Source: Streptomyces sp. Root431 (lineage in GTDB: Bacteria; Actinomycetota; Actinomycetes; Streptomycetales; Streptomycetaceae). Taken from it: a stretch of 64,000 bases of DNA. Of this stretch, positions 26,283-33,571 are shown one piece after another. Every line of letters starts with the position of its first letter. Within the stretch, counting starts at the first letter, position 1. The translations under genes were made by a program, and so were the position numbers. The DNA is taken from positions 142,584-206,583 of the forward strand of contig NZ_LMEI01000007.1 of the NCBI RefSeq assembly GCF_001426585.1. The letters are read 5' to 3'. Under the pieces are notes generated by a model. It had not been told where the DNA came from. It did no database searches and saw only the letters and a program-made list of their open reading frames with translations.

Positions 26283-27479
26283 GTGGAGCCGACCCAGCCG
26301 CCCCAGCAGCCCCCGTCGCCCCATGGGGCCCCGCAGCAGCAGGGCTGGCCCGCCCCCGGCCCGTACACCTCGCCAGGAGGGCCGTACGCGGCCGGTCCCT
26401 ACGGCCCGCCGGGCGTCCCCGGCGCCCCCGGTGCTCCCGCCATCGGGCCCTACGGGCAGCCCAAGCGCTCCACCAACGGGTTCGCCGTCGCCTCTCTCGT
26501 CTCCGGCATCGTCTGCTGCCTCCCGCCCCTCGGACTGGTCCTCGGCCTGATCGCCCTCCCGCAGATCAAGAAGAAGAACCAGGCGGGCAAGGGACTCGCG
26601 ATCGCCGGCGTCATCCTCTCCGTCGTCAGCAGCCTGCTGCTCACCATCGGCCTCGTGACCGGCGGCATCGGTTCGGCCATCGACGGCTTCAAGGAGGGCG
26701 TGGACGAGGCGTCGCGCACCAAGTCCCCGTTCGCGCTGCGCATCGGGCAGTGCTTCGGCGACGACGGCAAGCTGGAGGAGTACGCGGAGGACATCGAGGT
26801 CATCGACTGCGCGAAGCCGCACGACGGCGAGGTCTCCGGCAGCTTCAAGCTCACCGGCTACGACAAGTGGCCCGGGAGGAGCGAGATAGAGACGGTGGGG
26901 GAGAAGCGCTGCGAGGCGATCAACTCCACCTACGCGCTGGACACCTGGGCCGTCCCCGTGGACGTGTGGGTGTACTACTACATGCCGAGCCGCGAGAGCT
27001 GGCGCCTCGGCGACCGGACCGTGATCTGCGCGTTCGCGAGCGAAGAGGGTCAGTTCACCGGTTCGGTGCGGTCCGACGCGAGCACCCTGACCGCCGACCA
27101 GGAGTACTTCCTGAAGGCCGTCAACCCGATCGAGACGGTCGGGTTCCGGGAGCCGGAGGACGACCCGGACGAGGACTTCGAGGCCAACAAGGCGTGGTCC
27201 GGGGAGATGCTGAAGGCGGTCGAGACGGCGCGTCTCGATCTGGCGAAGCACTACTGGCCCGGCGCCTCCACGGCCCCGGTCGCGGCGCTCGGCAAGGAGC
27301 TCGACGCGGCCGCGCGGGAGTGGCGGAAGCTGGCCGTGGCGGCCGACGCGGACGCCTACTGGGAGGCGTACGAGACGGCCTGGGACACCCTGCCCGAGGA
27401 CCTGGGCGCCAAGGCCCGGACCGGGCTCGGCCTGACGGACACGCCGCCGGTGCAGGAGGGCCCGAGCCGCACGGCCTGA
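26283..27479 (+). CDS. DUF4190 membrane protein with septum-formation-like C-terminal domain
   Basis: The GTG at 26283 gives 398 residues. A Pro/Gly/Gln-rich cytoplasmic arm (1-60) is followed by two membrane helices of the DUF4190 type (about 62-140), N-G-F-A-V-A-S-L-V-S-G-I-V-C-C and G-L-A-I-A-G-V-I-L-S. An extracytoplasmic domain contains G-Q-C-F, V-I-D-C-A-K-P-H-D-G-E-V and R-C-E-A-I-N, the Cys/His pattern of the actinobacterial septum-formation family. The last 100 residues are helical. The molecular role is unknown. Imperfect CAGCCGCGTCAGTCGC repeats lie just upstream (about 26215-26260). Confidence 0.75.
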   Translation: MEPTQPPQQPPSPHGAPQQQGWPAPGPYTSPGGPYAAGPYGPPGVPGAPGAPAIGPYGQPKRSTNGFAVASLVSGIVCCLPPLGLVLGLIALPQIKKKNQAGKGLAIAGVILSVVSSLLLTIGLVTGGIGSAIDGFKEGVDEASRTKSPFALRIGQCFGDDGKLEEYAEDIEVIDCAKPHDGEVSGSFKLTGYDKWPGRSEIETVGEKRCEAINSTYALDTWAVPVDVWVYYYMPSRESWRLGDRTVICAFASEEGQFTGSVRSDASTLTADQEYFLKAVNPIETVGFREPEDDPDEDFEANKAWSGEMLKAVETARLDLAKHYWPGASTAPVAALGKELDAAAREWRKLAVAADADAYWEAYETAWDTLPEDLGAKARTGLGLTDTPPVQEGPSRTA

Positions 27480-27516
27480 GGGGGACGGACGCGGGTACGG
27501 ACGCGGGTACGGATGC

Positions 27517-27548
27517 GGGGCCGGGGCTCTTTCGAGAGTCCCGGCCCC
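27517..27548. terminator. Bidirectional hairpin between convergent genes
   Basis: GGGGCCGGGGCTCT pairs with AGAGTCCCGGCCCC across a TTCG tetraloop, a 14-base stem with one G-T pair. It lies 38 bases after the DUF4190 gene and also serves the end of the convergent chitinase gene. Confidence 0.85.
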
Positions 27549-27557
27549 GCGGCCGTC

Positions 27558-27629
27558 GCGTCCGGCTTCGCGTCCGGCTTCGCGTCCGGCTTCGCGTCCG
27601 GCTTCGCGTCCGGCGTCGCGTCTAGCGTC
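27558..27629. repeat. Six tandem copies of a 12-base unit at the chitinase 3' end
   Basis: GCGTCCGGCTTC is repeated four times exactly, followed by two diverged copies that run into the last codons and stop of the chitinase gene at 27622. The unit length is a multiple of three. The stop codon may have arisen inside the array by a C-to-T change. No function is evident. Confidence 0.7.
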
Positions 27630-28953
27630 GGGTCAGGCCCCGGTCGATCGCGGTGATCAGCTCACCGTCGGGGGTGTCGCCGTCGAGGGACCAGACCATG
27701 GCGCCGCCGAGGCCCCGCTGCCGGACGTAGGTCGCCTTGGTGCGCAGCACGGTGGGGTCGTCGTAGGTCCAGAGCGTGGTGCCGTCGAAGAGCCAGGCGT
27801 GGCCGTTCTTGTAGCCGCGGTGGAGCGTGTACGCACCGGAGTCGGCGAGCGTCTTGAGGTGCTTGTAGTCCTCGGAGCCGGCGACCCAGGTGGCCGGGGC
27901 GGGCCCGGTCGCGGGCTTTCCGAGGCCGTCGCCGCCGCCGGTGACGCCGGTCCAGCCCTGGCCGTAGAAGGGCATGCCGACGACGAGCTTGTGGGCGGGG
28001 GCGCCGCGCCGCAGCCAGGACTTCACGGTCCCGTCGACGCTGAAGTCGTTCTTGGCGAAGAGCGCGGACTGCTGGGCGGTCTTCGTCTCGCCGGAGACGT
28101 GGAAGTCGTAGCCCTGGAGGTTCACGAAGTCGAAGTCCCGCATGATCTTGGCGACTTCGAAGCCCGCGTCGATCTTGGCGGGGGCGGTGGGGACGTAGGC
28201 GCTGAGGTCGTAGCGCTTGCGCTGGGGCAGCGAGCGGCCGTAGGCGTCGAGCTGCGTGCGGAACTCCCGTACGAGCTTGGTGAAGTTGGGCTTGTCCTCG
28301 GGGCGGATCACGTTCCCGGGGGCGCCGTCCGAGCCGGGCCACTCCCAGTCGAGGTCGATGCCGTCGAAGAGGCCGGCGGCGGCTCCGGCGCCGCCGCGGG
28401 CGCCGTCGGCGGGCAGGTTGCCCTTGATGTAGGTGTCGATGCAGGAGGCGACCAGCGTCTTGCGGCCCGCGTCCGTGCGCACGGCGTCGGAGAAGTGGGC
28501 GGAGCCGCTCCAACCGCCCAGCGAGATCATGACCTTGAGGCCCGGGTTCTTCGCCTTCAGCTCGCGCAGCTGGTTGAAGTTTCCGGCGAGGGGCTGCTCG
28601 GCGGTGTCGGCGACGCCGTCCACCGAGGCGGCCGCGTCGACGGGGCGCACGTAGTCGGCCCACGGGTCGGAGCCGGGCACATTGCCCATGAGGCACTTGC
28701 CGTTCGAACCGACAATCCCGAAGGCGTAGTTGATGTGGCTGAGCTTCGCGGCCGTGCCGCTGGTCTCCAGGTCCTTGACCTGGAAGTTCCGCCCGTAGAT
28801 GCCCCATTGGGTGAAGTACCCGATGCGCTTCAGGGAGTGGGTGGGGGCGGAGGGCTGGTGCGCGTCGGCCGTGGGGGTCAGAGTGGCGAGGAGGCCGAGG
28901 GTGGCCGCGGCGGCGGCGCCGAAGGTCAGCTTGGTCAGGGCTCTGGGGCGCAT
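27622..28953 (-). CDS. Secreted GH18 chitinase
   Basis: The 443-residue protein has a signal peptide (1-32, ending A-D-A-H). A single GH18 barrel follows, with the S-L-G-G-W-S-G-S motif and the catalytic D-G-I-D-L-D-W-E-W (DxxDxDxE, Glu as acid). Other barrel elements are V-N-L-Q-G-Y-D-F-H and V-G-M-P-F-Y-G-Q-G-W. It hydrolyses chitin outside the cell. No carbohydrate-binding module is present. An AGGAACGAG site precedes the ATG. The upstream dre-like palindrome at 29061-29078 points to control by DasR, the GlcNAc-responsive repressor. Confidence 0.95.
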   Translation of the reverse strand: MRPRALTKLTFGAAAAATLGLLATLTPTADAHQPSAPTHSLKRIGYFTQWGIYGRNFQVKDLETSGTAAKLSHINYAFGIVGSNGKCLMGNVPGSDPWADYVRPVDAAASVDGVADTAEQPLAGNFNQLRELKAKNPGLKVMISLGGWSGSAHFSDAVRTDAGRKTLVASCIDTYIKGNLPADGARGGAGAAAGLFDGIDLDWEWPGSDGAPGNVIRPEDKPNFTKLVREFRTQLDAYGRSLPQRKRYDLSAYVPTAPAKIDAGFEVAKIMRDFDFVNLQGYDFHVSGETKTAQQSALFAKNDFSVDGTVKSWLRRGAPAHKLVVGMPFYGQGWTGVTGGGDGLGKPATGPAPATWVAGSEDYKHLKTLADSGAYTLHRGYKNGHAWLFDGTTLWTYDDPTVLRTKATYVRQRGLGGAMVWSLDGDTPDGELITAIDRGLTRR

Positions 28954-28984
28954 GGGCTCGTTCCTGTGCGAGGCGGGATGGCGC

Positions 28985-29050
28985 GTGCGAGTGGAGTGCG
29001 AGTCGAGCGTGTGGGTCGAGCATGTGTGTCGGGCATGTGAGTCGTGCGTG
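28985..29050. repeat. Imperfect GTCGAGCGTGTG-type repeats in the chitinase leader
   Basis: About four imperfect 12-14 base copies (GTCGAGCGTGTGG, GTCGAGCATGTGT, GTCGGGCATGTGA, GTCGTGCGTG) lie between the dre-like site and the chitinase start. They would be in the transcribed leader or spacer. Any role is unknown. Confidence 0.45.
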
Positions 29051-29060
29051 CACAGGAAGG

Positions 29061-29078
29061 TATTGGTCTGGACCAATA
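29061..29078. promoter_or_regulatory. DasR-type operator (dre-like) upstream of chitinase
   Basis: TATTGGTCTGGACCAATA is an 18-base palindrome with one mismatch at the centre. It matches the published dre core (TGGTCTAGACCA) at all but one base. The site is 108 bases upstream of the chitinase start. DasR represses the chitin and GlcNAc regulon of Streptomyces and is released by GlcN-6-P, which fits the downstream gene. Confidence 0.8.
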
Positions 29079-29207
29079 GAGGTCAAGGGGTGCGGCACCG
29101 TCTCGACGTCACCTACTCGCGGTGACCGTGGGTAGCAAGGCCTGCGACCGGCGTGTCATCACTTCGAGTGAAACTTTGGCCCATGCTTGCGGATCGCGAC
29201 CCTCGGT

Positions 29208-29226
29208 TGTCAGTCTGTAGCTGACA
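29208..29226. promoter_or_regulatory. Inverted repeat TGTCAG-N7-CTGACA upstream of the GntR gene
   Basis: A perfect 6-base inverted repeat lies 22 bases upstream of the GTG at 29249, between the likely -10 region and the ribosome site. GntR-family regulators often bind such sites in their own promoters. Autoregulation is inferred. Confidence 0.45.
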
Positions 29227-29248
29227 GTCAACCTGAGGGGAGTGTCCA

Positions 29249-30001
29249 GTGACATTCGGTGAGCAGCCCGCCTACTTGCGCGTGGCGAGCGATCTGCGGG
29301 AGAAGATCGCCAACGGCTCGCTTCCGCCGCACACCCGTCTCCCGTCGCAGGCGCGCATCCGCGAGGAGTACGGGGTGTCGGACACCGTCGCGCTGGAGGC
29401 CCGCAAGGTGCTCATGGCCGAGGGGCTCGTCGAGGGCCGGTCCGGCTCGGGGACGTACGTGCGGGAGCGCCCGGTGCCGCGCCGGATCGCCCGCTCCGGC
29501 TACCGCCCGGCCTCCGGCGCCACCCCGTTCCGGCAGGAGCAGGCGGCCGAAGGGGCGCGGGGGACCTGGGAGTCGCGCAGCGAGCAGGAGCCGGCGAGCG
29601 CCGAGGTGGCCGCCCGGCTCGACATCGAGCCGGGGGAGCGCGTGATGCGCACGCGGTACGTATACCGGGACGGGGGCGAGCCCATGATGGTCTCCACCTC
29701 CTGGGAGCCGCTCGCGGTCACCGGCCGGACGCCGGTGATGCTGCCCGAGGAGGGCCCGCTCGGCGGCTGCGGCGTCGTCGAGCGGATGGCCGCCATCGAC
29801 GTGGTCGTGGACAACGTGGTCGAAGAGGTCGGCGCCCGCCCCGGCCTCGCCGAGGAGCTCCTCGCGCTGGGCGGGGTGCCGGGCCATGTGGTCATGGTCG
29901 TCGAGCGGACGTACTACGCGTCGGGGCGGGCCGTCGAGACGGCGGACGTCGTGGTCCCGGCCGACCGCTACCGCATCTCCTACCACCTCCCGGTCCGCTA
30001 G
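29249..30001 (+). CDS. GntR/HutC-family transcriptional regulator
   Basis: The 250-residue protein has a winged-helix domain (about 5-72; P-A-Y-L-R-V-A-S-D-L-R-E-K-I, L-P-S-Q-A-R-I-R-E-E-Y, G-S-G-T-Y-V). A UTRA effector domain follows (about 95-245; G-E-R-V-M-R-T-R-Y-V-Y). The GTG start follows GAGGGGAG. The effector is unknown. It precedes the NCS1 permease gene on the same strand and may regulate it. It is divergent from the chitinase but differs from DasR in having no sugar-specific hallmark that I can see. Confidence 0.88.
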   Translation: MTFGEQPAYLRVASDLREKIANGSLPPHTRLPSQARIREEYGVSDTVALEARKVLMAEGLVEGRSGSGTYVRERPVPRRIARSGYRPASGATPFRQEQAAEGARGTWESRSEQEPASAEVAARLDIEPGERVMRTRYVYRDGGEPMMVSTSWEPLAVTGRTPVMLPEEGPLGGCGVVERMAAIDVVVDNVVEEVGARPGLAEELLALGGVPGHVVMVVERTYYASGRAVETADVVVPADRYRISYHLPVR

Positions 30002-30237
30002 GGGGCGTCCGGCCTGGGGGTGCCCGGCCGGGCGGCGGGCCGAGCGGTGGGCCGACCGGCGAGTGGGCCGGCAGGCCGACCGGTGAGCGGACCCGGCTGT
30101 CCGGGCCGCTTGACCGGGAGTTAACGGACCGTCAATCCCCGTAACCGCCCGGCAATCGTGGACCGCGACAAGCCGTCACGCCCGGCTCCTACCTTCCTGC
30201 TCCGTACCCGCGATCCGGTCGGACGACAGGAACCCTC

Positions 30238-32013
30238 ATGACGGACACAGTCACCACACCCACCCCGGAGCCGGGTGGGGGCCCCTCCCGGACCCTGGAG
30301 GCGCGGGAGGAGCTCGCGCCGCCGCCGGGGCCCCGCCGCAGCTACGCCAAACTGGCCGCGGACGAGAGCCGCGAGGACTACTCCCTGCGCTACGCGCCGC
30401 ACTCCTTCCGGCGCTGGTCGCCCGCCACCGTCGCCGGCACGGCCCTCGGCGGCATCGCCTACCTCGCCGACTTCGCGATCGGCGCCTCGATCGTCTTCAC
30501 CTACGGCTTCGGCAGCGGCCTCGCCTCGATCCTCACCGCCGCCGCGATCATCTTCCTCACCGGCATCCCCATCGCCCGCGCCTGCGCGAAGTACGGCCTG
30601 GACATGGACCTCATCACCCGGGGCGCCGGTTTCGGCTACTTCGGCTCCACGCTGACCTCCCTGATCTACGCCTCCTTCACCTTCATCTTCTTCGCGCTCG
30701 AAGGCTCGATCATGGCCCAGGCCATGCATCAGGCCGTCGGCCTCCCGGTCGAGATCGGCTACCTGATCACGACGCTGATCGTCATCCCGATCGTCTTCCG
30801 CGGGATGGGCGCGCTGGCCAAGGTGCAGGCCTGGACCCAGCCGATCTGGATCATCGGCATGGTGCTGCCCTTCGCCGTCCTGGCCTTCGAGGCCCCCGAC
30901 GCCTGGGGCGCCTTCGGCTCCTTCGGCGGTACCGAGGGTGCCGGCGCGGGCTTCTCGTGGATCGGCTTCGGCCTCGGCACGGGCGTCGCGCTCTCCCTGA
31001 TCGCGCAGATCGGCGAGCAGGCCGACTATCTGCGCTTCATGCCCGCGAAGACGGAGGCCAACAAGCGCCGGTGGAACCTCGCCGTGCTCGCCGCCGGACC
31101 CGGCTGGGTCATCATCGGCGCGGCCAAGCAGCTCGGCGGCGCCTTCCTCGCCTTCGTCGCCCTGGAGGCCGTCGGCAAGACCCACGCCCTGGAGCCGATC
31201 GCCCCGCAGATCGAGGCGCTCAAGCCCTGGCTCGGCTCCTTCGCGCTGCCCGCGGCCGCGCTCTTCGTGATCGTCTCCCAGATCAAGATCAACGTCACCA
31301 ACGCCTACAGCGGATCGCTGTCCTGGTCGAACTTCTTCTCCCGCGTCACCCACCGCCACCCCGGCCGCGTCTGGTACATCTTCCTCAACCTCGCCATCGC
31401 GCTGACGCTGATGGAAATGAACATGTTCGCGGCCCTCAACAAGCTGCTCGGCTTCTACTCCAACGTCGGCATCGCCTGGATCGTCGCCGTCGCCGCGGAC
31501 CTCGTCATCAACAAGCGGGCCGGCTGGAGTCCCCCGTACATCGAGTTCAAGCGCGCCTATCTGTACGCCGTGAACCCGGCCGGCTTCGGTGCCATGGTCA
31601 TCGCCTCGGTCGTCTCGATCCTCGCCTTCTTCGGTCTCTTCGGTACCTACGCGGAGGCGTTCTCCACGTTCATCGCGGCCGGTCTCGCCCTCGTCCTCTG
31701 CCCGCTGATCGCCTGGGCGACCAAGGGCCGCTACTACCTGGCCCGCCCGAACCCGGTGAACGGACCCGGCGTGCTGGACGGACCGGGCGCGACGGTGACC
31801 GACGAGCGCGCGACCCACACCTGCGCCGAGTGCGAGACGGCGTACGAACTGCCCGACATCGCCGACTGCCCGGTGCGGTCCGGCCCCGTCTGCTCCCTCT
31901 GCTGCTCGCTCGACGCCGAGTGCGGCGACGTCTGCCGCAAGGACCCCCAGGGCGCCGGCGCCCCCGTCCTGCTGCCGATGCCGACCGTCCCCCCGGCCGC
32001 AGCCAGGGCGTAG
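30238..32013 (+). CDS. NCS1-type purine/cytosine permease with Cys-rich tail
   Basis: The 591-residue protein has about twelve membrane segments between residues 60 and 500. NCS1 features include the helix 1 region G-T-A-L-G-G-I-A-Y-L-A-D-F-A-I-G. It probably imports a nucleobase or a related compound with H+ or Na+. Unusually, the cytoplasmic tail (about 525-575) has a compact Cys cluster, C-A-E-C followed by D-C-P, V-C-S-L-C-C-S-L and C-G-D-V-C, spaced like a double zinc ribbon. This may sense metal or redox state or bind a partner. The GntR regulator just upstream is its likely controller. Confidence 0.85.
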   Translation: MTDTVTTPTPEPGGGPSRTLEAREELAPPPGPRRSYAKLAADESREDYSLRYAPHSFRRWSPATVAGTALGGIAYLADFAIGASIVFTYGFGSGLASILTAAAIIFLTGIPIARACAKYGLDMDLITRGAGFGYFGSTLTSLIYASFTFIFFALEGSIMAQAMHQAVGLPVEIGYLITTLIVIPIVFRGMGALAKVQAWTQPIWIIGMVLPFAVLAFEAPDAWGAFGSFGGTEGAGAGFSWIGFGLGTGVALSLIAQIGEQADYLRFMPAKTEANKRRWNLAVLAAGPGWVIIGAAKQLGGAFLAFVALEAVGKTHALEPIAPQIEALKPWLGSFALPAAALFVIVSQIKINVTNAYSGSLSWSNFFSRVTHRHPGRVWYIFLNLAIALTLMEMNMFAALNKLLGFYSNVGIAWIVAVAADLVINKRAGWSPPYIEFKRAYLYAVNPAGFGAMVIASVVSILAFFGLFGTYAEAFSTFIAAGLALVLCPLIAWATKGRYYLARPNPVNGPGVLDGPGATVTDERATHTCAECETAYELPDIADCPVRSGPVCSLCCSLDAECGDVCRKDPQGAGAPVLLPMPTVPPAAARA

Positions 32014-32167
32014 CTTCGGCCTCCCTCCGTCGGTTACCGGCCGATCCGTATCTCTTTGTGAAAACGCATATCCGCTGTGTGAAGGTCAGGCGTAAGCTCC
32101 GGCATATGCGGATTGCGGTTTCCCGGAGATCGTTGGAGATGCCCGGACCGGCGGAGGGAGAAGCCTG

Positions 32168-32347
32168 ATGAGCGACAGCGGCGCCGTTCTTCCCTGGCTT
32201 GTCATACGGCAGGACGACAACGGCAACCGCTACCGCGTGGGGCGGTACGCGACCAAGGACGAAGCCCAGAAGATCGCGGACAGCCTCGACGACCGCGGCC
32301 ACAAGCAGCTCTACTGGGTCGAGCGCATCGCCAGCCCTGCTCTCTGA
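32168..32347 (+). CDS. Small SPOR-like protein, 59 residues
   Basis: The ATG at 32168 follows GGAGGGAGAAGCC and reads M-S-D-S-G-A-V-L-P-W-L-V-I-R-Q-D-D-N-G-N for its first 20 residues. The middle contains R-Y-R-V-G-R-Y-A-T-K-D-E-A-Q-K-I-A-D, the core of a SPOR fold, ending W-V-E-R-I. SPOR domains bind denuded peptidoglycan, but this one has no signal peptide or membrane anchor, so it is probably cytoplasmic and of unknown role. Small proteins of this kind are widespread in Streptomyces. The Nudix gene follows after 40 bases. Confidence 0.75.
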   Translation: MSDSGAVLPWLVIRQDDNGNRYRVGRYATKDEAQKIADSLDDRGHKQLYWVERIASPAL

Positions 32348-32387
32348 GCCGGGCGGGCGCCGTCCGGCCCGGGCTACGCTCGCGCCC

Positions 32388-32861
32388 ATGACGGAACGCA
32401 CCACCGACCCCGCCGCGCCCCACGAGCACCACCACGGCACCGACCCCGGTGTCGTGGTCGTCGTCGCGGGGGCCGTGTACGACCGGGGGCGCCTGCTCGC
32501 CGCCCGCCGCAGCGCCCCTGCCGAGCTGGCCGGCCGCTGGGAACTCCCCGGCGGCAAGCTCGAACCGGGCGAGAGTCCCGAAGAGGCCCTGGTCAGGGAG
32601 TTGCGCGAGGAGCTCGGCGTCGAGGCCGAACCCGGTGAGCGCATTCCCGGCGAGTGGCCGCTGAAGCCCGGATACGTCCTGCGGGTGTGGACCGCCCGGC
32701 TGCTCTCCGGCGAACCGCGACCGCTGGAGGACCACGACGAGCTGCGCTGGCTCTCCCGGCACGAGCTGGACTCGGTCGACTGGCTCGACCAGGACCGCCC
32801 GGCCGTCGCCGAGGCCGCACTGCGGCTCCCGACCGCTCCCGTCGACGGAGCGCGCGACTGA
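32388..32861 (+). CDS. Nudix hydrolase, MutT-like
   Basis: The 157-residue protein has an intact Nudix box: G-G-K-L-E-P-G-E-S-P-E-E-A then L-V-R-E-L-R-E-E-L-G-V. W-E-L-P-G before the box is typical of MutT/8-oxo-dGTP diphosphatases. It would clean the nucleotide pool by hydrolysing oxidised or modified nucleoside triphosphates. The substrate is not fixed by the sequence. It is the only MutT-like gene in the window and may share a transcript with the SPOR-like gene. Confidence 0.88.
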   Translation: MTERTTDPAAPHEHHHGTDPGVVVVVAGAVYDRGRLLAARRSAPAELAGRWELPGGKLEPGESPEEALVRELREELGVEAEPGERIPGEWPLKPGYVLRVWTARLLSGEPRPLEDHDELRWLSRHELDSVDWLDQDRPAVAEAALRLPTAPVDGARD

Positions 32862-32908
32862 GTCTCTACGCCGTTCGTGCCACCGTGCGCCCACGGCTGC
32901 GCCCGACA

Positions 32909-32930
32909 CGATATCCCGCCCCAAATATCG
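32909..32930. promoter_or_regulatory. Inverted repeat CGATAT-N10-ATATCG
   Basis: A perfect 6-base inverted repeat with a 10-base spacer lies 75 bases upstream of the HATPase gene start, in an AT-rich patch rare for this genome. It is in promoter position. The half-site spacing of 16 bases, about 1.5 helical turns, suits a dimeric regulator. The regulator is unknown. Confidence 0.35.
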
Positions 32931-33004
32931 GGTATGTGCTGATTGATCCCCTGGAAGGGGACGCGGGCCTTCCTGCTGACACACGGCTGGGGAAGTGATC
33001 GGGT

Positions 33005-33427
33005 GTGATCGACACCGACGGCGACTGTGCCGAGTGGTACTTCCCGGCAGAGGCCAATGCCGTGCGCACCGCCCGCCACGCGGTGCGCGAAACCCTGAGG
33101 TCCTGGGACCTCGACGCGGCCCTCGGCGATGTGACCGTCCTGCTGGTCAGCGAGCTGGTGACCAACTCCCTGCGGTACGCCTCCGGGCCGATCGGCGTCC
33201 GCCTGGTCCGCCCCCGCCTCGACGGCGCCGAACCCGCACCGCATCCCGCGCTGCTCGTGGAGGTTTCGGATCCACTTCCGGATCCCCCGACGGAGAGGCC
33301 CGCGGGACCGGAGGACGAGGGGGGCCGCGGACTCGGTCTCGTGGCCTGTTCCGCACGGCGCTGGGGGACCCGTAAGGGAAGGACGGGCAAAACCGTATGG
33401 TTCGAGCTGGCTCTCCCTGGTGAGTAA
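33005..33427 (+). CDS. Anti-sigma-factor-type ATP-binding protein (HATPase_c_2)
   Basis: The GTG-started 140-residue protein has the RsbW/SpoIIAB-like kinase fold. The N box is L-L-V-S-E-L-V-T-N-S-L-R-Y-A, the G1 element is V-E-V-S-D-P-L-P and the G2 element is E-G-G-R-G-L-G-L-V. Small free-standing proteins of this kind in Streptomyces act as anti-sigma kinases or bind partner switches. It resembles the C-terminal domain of the phosphatase encoded 145 bases downstream (same V-S-E-L-V-T-N and G-K-T-V-W-F-E-L-A-L-P), so the two may work in one partner-switch. Confidence 0.88.
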   Translation: MIDTDGDCAEWYFPAEANAVRTARHAVRETLRSWDLDAALGDVTVLLVSELVTNSLRYASGPIGVRLVRPRLDGAEPAPHPALLVEVSDPLPDPPTERPAGPEDEGGRGLGLVACSARRWGTRKGRTGKTVWFELALPGE

Positions 33428-33571
33428 ACAGGGTGGGACAACGATCACCGGCACTCGGTCCGAAGCGAACGAGACCACCCTGTGATCGTGAACGTCGTGC
33501 CGTCGGGGCCTGCCGTATTGAATACTGCGGGCATGGCCGGTCCGGTGCGGTGAGCTGGAGGGGACGGTCGC

